Notes under the pieces: generated by a model
Told to the model about the DNA's origin: nothing
Databases searched by the model: none
Seen by the model: only the letters and a program-made list of their open reading frames with translations
Shown here: positions 51,520 through 64,000 of the stretch, in pieces
Position numbering within the stretch: position 1 is the stretch's first letter
Layout: each line of letters begins with the position of its first letter
Source: Luscinia megarhynchos
Taxonomy: Eukaryota > Chordata > Aves > Passeriformes > Turdidae
Length of the DNA stretch: 64,000 nt
Assembly: GCA_034336665.1 (NCBI GenBank)
Contig: JAPFBE010000003.1
Coordinates: 58,695,352-58,759,351, forward strand
Direction: 5' to 3'
Program-made: the position numbers and the translations under genes

Positions 51520-52567
51520 TAAATACACATGCAGAACAACCAGGGAGTCAGGCCCAACCAAGACAGATTTACAAAAGGAAGGTTCTGCTTGACCAATCTG
51601 GTCTCCTATGACAAAGTGACCTGCTTAGTTGGGGGAAAGGCTGTGCATGGTATCAGTTTGGTTTCAGTAAAGTATTTGACACCATCTCCCACAGCATCCT
51701 CCTAGAAAACCTGGCTGCTCATGGCTTGGATGGGAGTGGATAAAAAACTGGCTGGATGTCTGGGCCCAGAGAGTGGTGGTGAATGGAGCTAAACCCTGCT
51801 GGAGGCCACTCAGTAGTGGTGTCCCCAGGGTCAGTTCTGGGGCAGGTCCTGTTTAACATCTTTCTTGATGATCTGGACATGAGGATTGAGTGCACCCTCA
51901 GTAAATTTGCTGACAGTACCAAGCTTGATGGGAGTGTTGATCTGATTGAGAGTAGGAGGGCTCTGCATGGAGGCCTGGACAGGCTGGATCAATGGGCTGA
52001 GGCCAGTGGTATGAGGTTCAAGAAGGCCAAGAGCCGGGTCTTGCTCTTGGGTTACAGCAGCCCAAGGCTGGGGGAAGAGTGGCTGTAAAGCTGCTCTGTA
52101 GAAAGGGACTTGAGAGGTCTGCTTGACAGCAGCTGAACAAGAGCCAGCTGTGCCCAGGTGGCCAAGCAGGCCAATGGCATCCTGGCCTGGATCAGCAATG
52201 GTGTGGCCAGCAGGACCAGGGCAGGGATTGTTCCCCTGTACTCGGCACGAGTAAGGCACACCTCAAATCCTGTGTTCCGTTCTGGGTCCCTCACTTCCAA
52301 AAGGACATTGAGACACTGGAGTGCATCTAGAAAAGGGCAACAAGGCTCGTGGAAGCTGTAGAACACATCTTTTGAGGGGTGGCTGAGGGTGCTTAGCCTG
52401 GAGAAGAGAAGGCTTGGGGGAAACCTCATCACTCCCTATAACCACCTGAAACAAGGGTGTCATGAGGTGGGGGCCAGTCTCTTCTGCCATGCTTGCAGTG
52501 AGAGGGCAAGAGGAACTGGATAGTTAAGCTAGATAATATTGTAGGCCTCTTCCAACCTTATAATTTG
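51520..52567 (+). mobile_element. CR1 LINE, RT part to 3' end, decayed
   Basis: Plus-strand copy. It begins with a stretch like the CR1 reverse transcriptase (DRFTKGRFCLTNLVSYDKVT). It continues with frameshifts to [20 protein letters not shown] and [20 protein letters not shown], where the catalytic FADD box reads FADS. The 3' UTR follows and ends near taggcctcttccaacctta. The frameshifts and the lost active-site Asp show it is dead. Confidence 0.92.
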
Positions 52568-53249
52568 AAAAGAGTGTTGTTCTTAAGGTGTTTTTAATTT
52601 TCATATTTGGAATTAATCATTCAAAGCTCCATGTTTCATTAAGCCTGGCTTTTGCGAATCATCAGAGTTCTCTAGGCTAATTCAGGTCTGTGTGCTGAAG
52701 ACAAAAGAAAGTACTTTTTCTTTAACAGAAAGATGTCTATTTTTTGCTCCAGTACTTGGGCAAAAAAGTACTAAAAACACCTCCTTTTTAAAACATAAGA
52801 TAGATATACTATTGTCATTGTCTAGAATCTTTTATTTGAAATTTAATTTTAATAAGGCCATATTGCATATATTTTAAATTTGTCAAATTTGTCATAACCT
52901 GTATGTGTTTAACATAGGCGTTCACATGTCCGCATGTGCCCTACAGCAATTGAAGAGCTGTACTCAGCACATTTACAGAAAAGATGAAGTTTCTTCTTTT
53001 CTGCCAGCTAAGGTTTGTCAATGCACAGTGACTTAAGTAAAGTAAATTTAGGCATGGGGTAGACTTACAGAAAGAGATTAAATCCATGGCAAATTTCCTG
53101 TTGGATTCCCTTAAGCTGATTATTTAATTTTGCTCCTTACATATATTCAAACAAGGATACTTGTATATGGAAAAGCTAGCTAAAGGCTCATTACTTGCTC
53201 TGATGAGAAGAGTGTTCTTGTTCCACAGTCAGTGGAAAAATGTATTTAT

Positions 53250-54873
53250 AAATTTATAGAGTTCTTTGGGCTAGAAGGGACCTTTAAAGGCCATCTAGTC
53301 CAATCACCCTGCACAGAGCAGGGACATCTACGACTAGATCAGATTCTTCAGAGCTTTGTCCAGCCTGACATTGAATGTTTCCAGGGATGGAGCACCTACA
53401 ACCTCTGGACAGCCTGTGTCAGTGCCTCAGCACCCTCATCGCAGATTTCTTGTATCTAGTCTAAACCTACTCTCTTCTAGTTTAAAGCCATTCCTCCCTG
53501 TTCTATTACAACAGGTGCTGCTCTAAAGTTTGTCCTTGTCATTCTTATAAGCCCCATTTAAATATTGAAAAGCTTCTGTAAGGTCTTCCCAGAGCCTTGT
53601 CTAGGCTGAACAACTCCCGCTCTCCCATTCCGGTTCCTCAGGTGGTCGCAAACCTGATCTTCTCTTTGCTCCTCCACTCCATCTTCTGGAGAGGTGTCAG
53701 AAGAAAGGTTCTGAAAACTGGGAGAAAAAAGCTGTTGAGTACCTCAGCCGTGTCATCTGTCATCAGCAGTTTGCCAATTGGTGGGAGTGCATTTTCTTTG
53801 ACATTTCTCTTGGCGTACCTGTAGAAGTCCTTCTTATTCTTTGCATCCCTTGCATGTTCAGCTTCAGCTTTGCCTTGGCCTCCTGACCTCCTCCCTGCAA
53901 AACTGGGCAGCGTCCTTGTACTATTCCCAGAATACCTGTCCCTGCTTCCACTGCTGTTCATCTGCTACTAGCCCTGTAGTTTGAGCTCAGCTGCCCTTAG
54001 TTTAGTCTCAACTCAGCAGTGCCAGTTCCATGACTTCCTTTCCTGATTTTTCACACCCAGCAATTGGTAGCTCTTGGGCTGTATGGAAAGTGTCTTAAAG
54101 ATCTGCCAGCTCTGTCCTGCTCCCATATCTCTGAGGTCAGTTTCCCAGGGGATCCTATGGATTTACCTCCTTGAACGGCTGGAAGTCTGCTATTGCAAGA
54201 TTTCGGATCCTGAATGTGCTCATTGCCTGTTCCATGTCCCCCGGGGCTGCAAACACCACCGGTTCGTGACTCCTACGGCCCAGGCTTTCCCCAGTCTTGT
54301 TGGCACTGATTAGCTCACTTAGGCTGTGACTAACAGGTCCAGTGTTCTGTCCCCTCTGCTCAGGATTGTCTGTTATGTGTTTTAAGAAGATATCCTCCAT
54401 GCATTCCAGGAGTGTCCTTCTGAAATAGCTCACTGTGCTATTTCAGTAGATTTTGGGGTGGTTGAAGGCCTCCAGCAGGACGAGATCCTGTGAGCACCAT
54501 GCCTCCTGTAGCTGGAACAAGAAGGGTTCCTCAACGGGCTTCCCTGGATCAACCACAAGATTCTCTTGATACCTTGTTTTGTTTCCTTTGCCAATATGCT
54601 TTCAGCCTGCTCATGGCTGTTCTTCAGAGACAGCTCTTCAGGCTCTAGCTTCTTGTTTTAGAGGGCAACATTCAGCCACTCCTTCCTAGCCTGTCCCTTC
54701 TTAGCAGCCTGTAGCCATCCACAGCTGTGGGATTTTTCCCTCCTAGTTTCAGTAATGGCAACTAAGTAGTAGCTTCCTAGCAGCACAGAGGCTTCCAAAT
54801 CCTCTTGTGTGTTGCTCATGCTGTGTATATTTAAGGTGATCCAGGTAAAGGGAAAGATGGTGTGGGTATTCAT
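53250..54873 (-). mobile_element. CR1 LINE, internally deleted, decayed
   Basis: Minus-strand copy. The 3' UTR occupies 53,250-53,640 (reversed landmarks gaagggacctttaaaggcca and accctcatcgcagatttctt). It is directly followed by a segment resembling the linker between endonuclease and RT (KKDFYRYAKRNVKENALPPI, ending in VLNSFF). Endonuclease-like pieces extend to about 54,873 (LEASVLLGSYYLVAITETRR). Most of the reverse transcriptase is missing between the 3' UTR and the linker. Confidence 0.88.
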
Positions 54874-57377
54874 TAATTAGTCATGTGATAAATTTTTTCC
54901 CTTTTTTCCGATGTCTGATGATAGTTACTCAGTGACAGGAAGATCCTGTTCCTTCTATATCTGATGCTTCTGCTGTTTATTCTCTTTTTTGAGTTAACAA
55001 TAGAAGGAAATTAAATTTAATAGTCAAATTCAATATCCAGAAGTAAAAGCAATTTTAAATGGTAGGTAGGTTTTATTTATACAAATGATTTATTTCCAGG
55101 CTGTTTTGTTGTCAGTGCTTTCACTTCCTTTTCAGCTAATGTTAATGTTTGTGTACTTCTCACATGATTGGACCATTGCTGTATTGAAAATGGATAATAA
55201 TTTTACATATTAAAAAGAAAACCTTCAGGTTTTGCTGCATTGTTGGACAAGTGGGACCCTCTGAAATGTGTGATGGAGAACAGAGATGCTGTTGGTGGTA
55301 TAATATAGGTGTATGTATTAGGACCTGTATTATTTGAGTACTGAATGACAGGATGCAGAGAAGACAAAACATTGTGGTGTTATGGTGATAAACCTGTATG
55401 GTTTGTCTAGTACTTTTCAGAGTCATCATACTGTGATTTACAAGTCTGTTTGTTTTGTAGCTAGGGGACATTACAGGTTGATGTTCAGGTCTCCAGAGCT
55501 TAGTAGCAGATGATACAGGAAAATACTTAACCTGAAGGCAGTTTACAGTGTAACTGTGAAGTACTGTACCTAAGTAAACACTACAGCACCCAGCAAGGTT
55601 AAAAGGTCATCTCCATAGTGTGCTATGTTGGGCTTTGTTAAAATTGCTGCAAGGAGAGATGCATTCAAAAATGTGGAGCTGAAGTACCTGTGTGAAAACC
55701 CAATTTTTTTCTATGAATGGCTTTTCTTAGGACAAGGAGTGTCTAAGATTATTTCCCCATATGGTTTGGATTTTTACTAGATTAACCATTTAAGATAGAG
55801 CCATAGGGAAGTGGATTTCTTTTTATTGCCTGATACTATTTTATGGATTTTTTTTCTTTTAAACACATGAGTTTTAGCAGAAGTGTTGTTGTGTTCAGTC
55901 TTCTAGCCATAGTTACTGTGAAATGAATTTTTTATTTGTATTTATTTATTTATATATAATATATGTAATCTGTGGATCATGTGCCTGGCTGCTTCATGTA
56001 ATTGTCTTAATTTTCCAAACTTCAGACATCCAGTTGAGAGAAGCTATGCTCTAGAGGTGAAAATGCTGCAGTTTATTTGCCTAAGTGTAACTTCTTTTCT
56101 AAGATTCTAGCAAGTTTGTCTTCGTGAAGAAAAGCAGAAATCAAAGTGAAATATGAATAGATGTACCTAATAATAATCTATGTATTCTAATGCTATTGTA
56201 TTCTTGAAGAAGTTTAATAATCTCTTGCTATTGTATTCTTGAAGAGGTTTTACTTTTAGAGATGCTGGGGTGGAGAAAGATGAAGAATAGTTACTTGATG
56301 ACACTACTGATCTTCTTAATTAAATGACTTACACTCGAGACCAAACCCGTATAAAACTTTATTTACCATATAAAGTTTTAATATGTGCTTGAGGTGAGAT
56401 CTACACAATCAGTGTGGTCAGTTGTGTGAACACCCATACTTTGATGTCATGGTGTTTATTTTCTTTACCTTTGCAGTCATTTTTACATGCACTTGCTCCT
56501 TGCGTTGTTTATTTTATATAGTCTAGGAGATCTTTTTCCTGATTAAATTGTGTGACCATGGGAAAAGGTGAAGAATTAAAACTTCCATAGAACTAGAAAG
56601 GTCACCACATGCTTTCTGTCTTTATTAACACTATATTTATTGCCTATTTTGGGGAATGAAAAGATGAACGAAACAAACTGATCCATTGCTGCTGGTTAAA
56701 GAGGAAGACTTGAAAAAAATACCTTCACAGCTGTTTTTTTATCTTCTTATTGTTGGAATTAGACTTAGGATAAATAAGGGCAGCTGACTTGAGCAGAAAC
56801 TCTTGTGACCTGCTCAGTTGAGTGTGCTGGTAAATGCAATGATCTGCTGTGTTTTGCCAGCAGAGACTGGACTGCACAGAGCAGAACCAAGGGACAAGAG
56901 TGATGATCCGTGTTAGCTTGTAGTACCTCAGGGTGGCAGACATGGCTGGACCCCTTGGCTGGGGGGGGTGAGTTGAACATTTGCCTCTCGAGATTGTTCA
57001 GCAGTGCTTGCAGTGCGTTTTATTGTGCAGGAACCTGCTGAAAAACCTTCCAGAGTGTAAGTGACAGTGAAAGAATATTTAATGTAATGCTCCTCCCTAC
57101 CCCCAATGCAGCCCTGAAATTCTAGTTAAAAGAAAACAATGAAACTTACAGCTAAGTGTCTGTGTTCTGCATTTCATGCCTGGTTGTGAAGGTCATTAAG
57201 GCAGTATGTTTTTAAATGCAGCTGTCAGTAAGGGATGGTGTACTGTTTAATCTTTCCCAGTTTTAAAATGCTTTTTAATTGTTTTTATTGATTCTTGTTT
57301 TGTCTTCTTGCATTTTTAGAGTGGATGCGAACTAAATGGAAAGACATAAAATAATCAAATGTAAATGTTTTTTGTAG

Positions 57378-57425
57378 GCATTTTTGAGCTGACGTCTTTC
57401 ATCGAATACCAAGATTAGTGAGATC
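57378..57425 (+). other. AKAP11: AKAP11 5' UTR part of the first coding exon
   Basis: Acceptor ttttttgtAG at 57,376-57,377. Another good acceptor, catttttAG at 57,318-57,319, would lengthen the UTR by 58 nt. An in-frame TGA at 57,390-57,392 closes the reading frame upstream of the ATG. Confidence 0.65.
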
Positions 57426-57485
57426 ATGGACATGTACGCCAGGGCTCAGGGCAATCGCATGAAATCAAGAATATCTGTTGAAAAG
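57426..57485 (+). CDS. AKAP11: AKAP11 first coding exon
   Basis: ATG at 57,426 has A at -3 and G at +4, and follows an in-frame TGA 34 nt upstream. Twenty codons to the donor GTAATT. Two further ATGs lie in frame (57,432 and 57,459) with weaker contexts. The first six or so residues appear poorly conserved compared with mammals. Confidence 0.92.
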
Positions 57486-60400
57486 GTAATTACCTGTATT
57501 TAAATGAAAAAAACATATTTCAGAGCTTTCCAATCTAATAATAAAGCAAGTGAACTGGTTTATTTGGGTTTCATGTGTGGGTTTTTTTTTTTTTAAACTA
57601 TGTTTTAATTTTGGTTGTTTGACATTTCAAGGAGGCAAAGAAACTGCTTTTGCTTTGTGTTTTGGTATATTTCGTGTAACTGAACTGAGAGACAGCATAA
57701 TTTAAGGAAAGGGTGCTTTTGTCTTTCAAGGTGATGTGATAAAATTGTGATGTATTGAATTCCTAGAATTCACCTTGTTTTTTAAAATATACCTTTTATT
57801 TTAGAGCAAATTTTTTGAGTTCATATGTAATAAATTAGAATATGATTATAAAGTCTTACTGAATTCTGTGAAGCCTGTGTTAGGGCTTGCTTGTGGTATC
57901 TTTATCTTTAGATCTTGGTGTCTTGTCTGGTTTATCCCTTTGTTTATATAAATATTTAGAAAGTGCTTTGTTGAAAAAGAAAATATGTCTAGCACTTACA
58001 AAGGATATTAGTGGGGATTTTTAATATTAAATTAAGTCTATTTATTTTTTAAAGTTTTTTCACTTTAACTTGGAGAACATCAGTACTGTTCCTAAAATTT
58101 TCTTGCATCTTCTATAAGTGCTTAATGAAATGAAAGTTGCAGTTGTCCTGAAGGAACAAATTATTTATCTAATCGTACTTCTCTAGGTAGTTGAACACAG
58201 ATGTGTAATTTTCTAGGTCTCTTTTGGTTATTAATAACTTCCTTATTTGCAAGTTGCTGCAACAGTAAGAGGAGAAACTGAGTAAGGAAGCATCCTATCA
58301 TGTGAAAATTGCATTATTTTATTTCATAATCAGATTTTGTTGTTTTAAAGAAGCAGTGTCTGTGGTATATGTCCTGTTTGAAGGCAGAGGGAAGGTGTTA
58401 TGAGACAGACAGGCAGGTAGTCATTTGTTCCAGGTCCTGACATGAAATGTTCGCTGCCATATGTTAAGCAATTTTTAATTATGGGTAATAATCTTTCACT
58501 TTAAGACACATGGTATGAAACCTTGTATTTTATTGGTTTATGAGAACTCTCCAGCTCAAATAGAGATCTTCAACTACAGTCAAGTAATTTTGCATCCTTA
58601 ACCTAAACATAAACTTATTTTAAAGGACTTTTCAAATCTGCCCTTTATTTGTTTTTGTTTCAATTTACTAAACAAAGCAAATACCGCCCTCCTTGCCCCA
58701 CCAGATTTTTAGACCTGTGGGTTACAAATAATGACAATGACCAGTGATTCCTCACTGATTCTAATAGTTGCTTAAAATACTGCCTCTGTGAACTGCCCCA
58801 TTAATTGCTATATAGCATTCTGGACTGTGTGGTTCTAGAAACATTAGTTCTAGCCTTCTTGCAGAATTCTGCATTTTCCTGCAGCCAGACTCCATTGTTT
58901 TGATCTCCTCTTGATGTTTACCTGTGAGGTGTCTATTTAGATTATGGTGTGGAATTTCCATTCCCATAAAGCCAGGCAGTAGGGTGGTTAGAACTGCACT
59001 CTGTTTCACCTTCTGTTGATTTACACAGAAGATTGCAGTCTGATTCCTGTCCTCTTTGTAATACTTTGTCATGGCTAACAGGAATTGTTGCAGTAGTAGC
59101 TCTTGAAATTTAAAGCCTTAGTTTCTATTTTTACAAAATTACCTCAGAATATTCAGTCCCTTTAAATCTTACAGCAGATGAAATGCTTTGTTACTTAAGA
59201 GCAGAGGAAGCATGACTATCCAGCACTGCACTTTGTTTCTCTGGAGATTATGGCATCTTACAGGTTGTTTGAAATATTAGAAAACAATTTTTTTTTAAAA
59301 CATTTTGTGAGGCAAATATCTCCTCCAGTGTACTCTGATGGATTCGTTGATAACGACTTCTCGATTTGCTGGAACAATGCAAATCTTTGAATTGCTCACT
59401 TGGGCTAGAGGTGTGACAAGGTTTTCCACTGTTCATGTCTGAGCACCTTGACAGTATTTTTGGTTTTCCCTGGCACATCTTTGTAAATTTGAAATCTGTG
59501 CTTGTGAATGAAATAGGATTTCTTGCAAGAATTTCTGTGAGGAAAGATTACCAAGTTCTAGAGGTTACCAAGTAGAGCTTTATAGACTGCTTGGGTGTTT
59601 ATTGCCTATATGTTGATGTACATTGGAAGTGTGCTAGTTATTAAAAAAAAATTACATCCTTTTGTTGAAGATGACCTCTTGTCCATACCTAAACTGAGCT
59701 GATAGTCTTTGGGGTCTTGCTAGTTTTCAGTTTTTAATGTAGTTGTGTCTCCTAGTTCAGGATTGTGAGAGAATTTGTGTCATTGGTTAGGAGGATTTCT
59801 CTGAAATTGGGTCCAGTCCTCTGCTGTCACAAACACAATTTTGATAAGACTATAAAAAAGTTACTAAATATAGTCTCTCGGTTAATGAGGGCTTTAAACA
59901 CCTCCCCCCAAACCTACTGCTGGTTTTGCCTTTTGACCCACACTGTGGTAATAGCTAAGACTTAAGAATTTCAAGCTGAAGCTACTCACAGCAAAATTAT
60001 ACCTGTTTGCACATGGATATCCTTATTCTTCTGCTTAAATAATTTCTTTTCTTTTGCTGATGTTCACCCTTCTTATTTTTTTACACTTGGTGATCTGTCC
60101 TCTGTTGGCTTTGGTTTTTGGAAACTGTGTAAACTAAGGTTTTAGTCTGCTTCTGTATGAAAGCCTCTGCATTCCAGTGATTATCCTTCATAGTCCTACT
60201 TTCTGTGCTTGTTATGAGTTAATCTTCTTTTTACATGTGGATAATACTGTATGTGCAATTACACCGGATGTCCTTCTCAGTGACTCTGATGTCAGTCCTT
60301 TCACTAAAGGATGCATGTTTGCCATTTTCAGTGCAGTATTGTATTGACCTTTCATTCATTGCTATGCCATGATCGAGAAGTCCATTAAGGTCTTTTATTT

Positions 60401-63121
60401 CCCAGCTTGTGAATTTGCAATTCAATTTTAAAGTTTGCTTTTAGTTTTTAAGGACATAACTTTGTGTTTCTTATGGTTGTTTTTTAAAACACTCGTGCTG
60501 AGCAAGTTCTTCCCATATGATTTGCTGTTCTCCTTCTTAGCTGATGATACCTGCTTACTTCAAATTATCAACAGTTTTCATTTCATATTTACTTTTCTCC
60601 CTCATTAAAATTATTCATGATGAGGATGCTTGACATCAGTCTCAAGATAAATTCTGAAGAAGTTGCTTACTGACCTGTATCAACTTTTTTCAAAATCCTC
60701 CTTTATTATCTCCATCCAGGCAAAGTCTTCATTTCCAAATCCAGCTTTTTTAGTTAATTCTGTCTTTATCTGGTTTTGTTAACTCTTCATATATTTAAGT
60801 GACTTATATAAGTCCAGATAGATTGGATTTTTTCTTCTGTGTATGTAGTGTGCCTGTTAACTTCCAAATGGTTATTATTTTCACATTCTGAGGTATTTTA
60901 TATTCATTAATATGATCTGAAAAACATATGTCATTTCATTCCTTCTCATTTTAGCTGTGGATATTTTATCTCTTCAGTTGCATAATGCCACCATGGGCTG
61001 CCAGACCTGCGTATAGTCTTGTATGCTGGTCCTTCCAGATCTTAGGAAGATGTTTCCAGTTGTTTCATCTTTCTTTTTCTCCCACTTCAACTTAGTATTC
61101 TCCAAAACGTTGAATTGTCCTTCATCTCTGGATGAAGGACACACTCTGGTTCTTCGTTACCTATTCTGCCTTTGAGATGTTAAACTAGGGAAAGGTGCTT
61201 GTTTATAAATAAGATGTGTGTAGTAGTTTGTAGCTTTAGAAACGCCAACTGGAGAATAACAATGATTCCTTCTCAAACTGGAGCACTGTTGACTAGCAGA
61301 AAATTAGCAGGTCGTGTCATATGGATTTCTTTTTTTCCCTAATTACTGTTTTGAATGTTATGACTGTTTAAATTATTGTAAAAGCTGAAAATGAGACATT
61401 TCAACATGCTTATTTGGGCTTCACAAATTACTTTTGTACGAGACAGATGAAGGAATTACCAGGGAACAGTCTTTGAGCAACAATTGGTGTTCCAGTCTCC
61501 TGTTAATTTGAAAGATCCAGAGAATCAGAGACAGGCACTGACAGCATTCTTTGGAAAGTACAAAGTGGGAGCAAATTGTAGCTAACCACGTGGGAGCAAA
61601 GGAATAGATAAAAGTGGAAATTAGGTGAATGCTTCATAAATTTATTTCAAATGACCCAATAACTGCCTAAAATACTTTCAGAAGTAGTTCAGTTCTATAC
61701 AAGTTACTGTTTTGACTTTTCTAGTGTCTCCTGACCTTGGCTGTCAGTGGAGCAGTCTGAGACTTGTTGGCTAGCATTTTGAAATGTATTTTGGCAGTTT
61801 CAAAGATCCTGAAGTTCTGTTTTGCTTTTGACTGTTCATTCTAGAAGTGCTTTCCTAATTTTGTGTTGCCATAAGCACGGTGACACTGGCTCTGCTCTAA
61901 TAATTTGGCTTTCAACATAGTAGTATTTGATACTGCTTTTTTAACAGAGGAAAAAAATGCTTTTTACTATGCTCCTTTTACTATAAAGGGATTGTTTTTG
62001 TTGTGGGAGTATCAGAAATGCAAAACATTCTTTGTCCAAATTTGACTATCTAGCACTTCTGCTGTTGTTTGAGAAAGCTAGGCAAATTTGAAACACCTCA
62101 TCATAAGTTAGGCACACTGATTTCTCATGTCATTTTTAGCAGGGCAATCTTATGGAGAATAATTACTAGGTTAACAATTTTTAACCATCTGATGTTCTTA
62201 TTTATCTTCTTAACCTTCCAGTTTGCTAGAGAAGATGAAAAAATTAAATGAAGAAAAGATTGCTGACTTCCTAAAACAATTGAAGGGATATTGTCTTTTT
62301 CACAAACTGACTGAACCAGTTTTTGTGTTGTCCTGTAGTCTTATTTGCCTTCATAGTGCTGATTATTTTGTTCTGCTGTGCTTTGTTACACTGGGAGAAA
62401 GTCTTGGATTCTTCAGCCTTTTTTAGCCATCCCTGGGTGCTTGCATATCACCATAAGTGTAATTGCAAGGAATGTTACAAGAAGTATTTACATGGGATTA
62501 AGTTACAGTTGTTTTATATTCTTCATGGAATGGGAAAGAGTGTATGTAGATTTTCTTGGACGTTTTTGTTTGTTTGTTTTCTTCCCCTCTGACTTTTGAA
62601 GCCATCTCCGTTACTTTTCTTGGCTAAAATTGCTTTTCATCCTATTAAAGGAAAAGCTGATGGAAAAGTTCCATATACAGGCTACAATGCAAGGAAAAGA
62701 AGGGATTTGGATTTCTTCTTGAACTCGTCTGTTCTTTTTTTCCATGTATTCTCATGTTTCATTTTTTTAAAATACAGAATATCAAACTATTTTGAAAGAA
62801 AAGTATTGCTTAAAAAAATGTACCTGTTTCAGCTTCATGTTCTGAAGTAAATTGAAACTTCAAACCTGGTGATTTATGTACAAAATAATTTGAAATAATA
62901 ATAATCAGAGTAGCAAAACTTGTGGAGAGTAGAGAATAAATAGACGGACTATGTATCTGAAACCAAACATGCATTTTTTCTTAATTTTTTTCATTGTTTT
63001 TCAGAGTTTTGGTGAGGGTATCCTGCACTCTATGAAGTCACTGCTACACAGCAGGAAAGAGTTATGCAATATATCAGCAGAGGAATGCTTGAATCAGGAA
63101 GAACAAGATAATTTTATTGAG
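57426..63121 (+). CDS. AKAP11: AKAP11, N-terminal 59 codons in two exons (rest beyond window)
   Basis: A-kinase anchoring protein 11 is a very large scaffold, about 1900 residues in mammals. It binds PKA regulatory subunits, PP1 and GSK3 beta and is linked to autophagy of PKA regulatory subunits. Exons 57,426-57,485 and 63,005-63,121 join in phase 0. The product starts MDMYARAQGNRMKSRISVEK and continues SFGEGILHSMKSLLHSRKEL, CNISAEECLNQEEQDNFIE. The human N terminus has the corresponding HMKTKASVRK and VKSLLQSQKELCSVSAEDC segments (recalled). None of the known binding sites lies in this part. The position downstream of DGKH agrees with synteny. Confidence 0.93.
57486..63004 (+). other. AKAP11: AKAP11 intron 2
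   Basis: Intron of 5.5 kb, T-rich. No repeat family, RNA gene or exon was recognised. Short open frames near 62.2-62.8 kb are hydrophobic because of the T-rich composition. Confidence 0.8.
63005..63121 (+). CDS. AKAP11: AKAP11 second coding exon
   Basis: Acceptor ttgtttttcAG and donor GTTTGC, 39 codons in phase 0 at both ends. The MKSLLHSRKELCNISAEEC segment is the recognisable conserved block. Confidence 0.94.
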
Positions 63122-64000
63122 GTTTGCCATAATATTCTCACTTATATATTTTTTGTGGTTATGATAGAAAACAATACCTCTTGAAACAGTATGGAAAGCT
63201 GCAGGATAGTAAATAGGAGCAATGCTGCAAGTTACTGGCCTTACAATCTATGCCCCGCTATTGTCATTCTTGAATTTAGTCACTGAAGTCTTAAAAAGGC
63301 TGTGACATTTCAAGGTGACATTTCTCTGCTTTGGAGGATTTGTGAAACAAGAATACCAAGATTTGTAAATGGATGATTGGGATGTACTGCATTTGTGAGC
63401 ACTGTCATGATCAAGGTTGTATGGGTGGTATCCTCACAAAGTAGAACACTTTGATTCAGGTCTGAAGATAAAAGCTGAAGCCTCAGAATATCAGATTTAG
63501 ACTTTATGTGATTACAGATGGTCTGAAAGATGGGCAAGGTCTGGAGGGAAGTAGACCTAACAGAATGTGGGACCAACTAGGTATATCTCAAGCTGTAAGG
63601 AGGAATTACTAGAGCTGTTTGAGTTACAAGGCTAAAAACAACTTCCCCAAAGGGAAAAGAAAAATGTAAAAGCAAGGGTACATGGTACACCATGTAATTT
63701 GTATTATGGGTTTTACTAGACTTCTAATTAGTAGTTGACAGGTCTGACAAGGAGCTTCGAGCAGGAGTGGTTGACCTGAACACGCCACGCAGAGGAGCAG
63801 AGATAGAACTGAAGCAAAGGCAACTGAGGAAGTGGTTAGGAGAGACTAATAATTGCATAAGCAGTAGCAAGAGGCAGATGGATGAGTTAGGGTTGCCTGG
63901 ATAACACCAGAGGTTGTGTAACTGAATGGATACAGTCAGGGGTTGAGACATTTGGGGAGCAGGCAAGAAACTGAATTTGTGAAAGATGAAGGCTATGACA
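63122..64000 (+). other. AKAP11: AKAP11 intron 3 (5' part)
   Basis: Intronic to the end of the window. No exon or known repeat was recognised. Confidence 0.75.

Larger units (their letters stand above)
49947..57377 (+). other. AKAP11: AKAP11 intron 1
   Basis: About 7.4 kb: the downstream part of the CpG island, then AT-rich DNA with two CR1 remnants in opposite orientation (51,520-52,567 and 53,250-54,873). No further exon was recognised, although additional 5' UTR exons cannot be excluded. Confidence 0.75.

Noticed and set aside
51831..52432. 142- and 126-residue minus-strand open frames
   Set aside because: Antisense shadows of the plus-strand CR1 element.
62069..62850. Hydrophobic open frames resembling membrane segments in AKAP11 intron 2
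   Set aside because: T-rich DNA gives Phe/Leu/Ile-rich translations. The frames overlap each other and none aligns to a family I know.
1..64000. CRISPR arrays, tRNA or rRNA genes, bacterial operons
   Set aside because: Looked for on both strands. No regular spacer-repeat array, cloverleaf with A and B boxes, or operon layout was found; the window is ordinary avian chromosomal DNA.

Overview
This is vertebrate nuclear DNA and almost certainly bird. It holds multi-exon genes with GT-AG introns, several avian-type CR1 LINE remnants whose 3' ends carry the usual ATCATAGAAT-like end, a solitary LTR of a kind I associate with songbirds (recalled, not searched), and one CpG-island promoter. The gene pair DGKH then AKAP11, both on the + strand and head to tail, matches the order known from human chromosome 13q14, so the synteny is conserved.

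Positions 1-35,160: the 3' half of DGKH (diacylglycerol kinase eta). Fourteen coding exons lie between 443 and 24,365. They encode 543 residues: the end of the Ser-rich catalytic insert, the catalytic accessory domain, a C-terminal helical region and a SAM domain. All exon phases agree with one open frame. The terminal exon can be read in two frames. If the SAM exon is included, it completes the SAM domain and stops at 24,363-24,365. If that exon is skipped, the same bases encode a different tail ending at 24,326-24,328. This is the known eta2/eta1 isoform switch. An AT-rich 3' UTR of about 10.8 kb appears to follow, ending near 35,160 after an AATAAA at 35,133.

Positions 35,160-49,480: an intergenic stretch without a recognisable gene. 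It contains low-complexity tracts, a diverged tandem duplication of about 170 bp, a possible enhancer-like block near 38.5 kb, an unassigned minus-strand exon-like ORF near 42.0 kb, and a solo LTR (47,377-48,090) in minus orientation.

Positions 49,480-64,000: the 5' end of AKAP11 (A-kinase anchoring protein 11). It has a CpG island with CCAAT and GC boxes, a likely non-coding first exon with a tiny upstream ORF, a first coding exon (57,426-57,485) and a second coding exon (63,005-63,121). The rest of the gene lies beyond the window. Intron 1 carries two decayed CR1 elements lying tail to tail.

No tRNA, rRNA, CRISPR array or bacterial-type system was seen. The most interesting observation is the dual-frame terminal exon of DGKH and the weak splice sites around its SAM exon.
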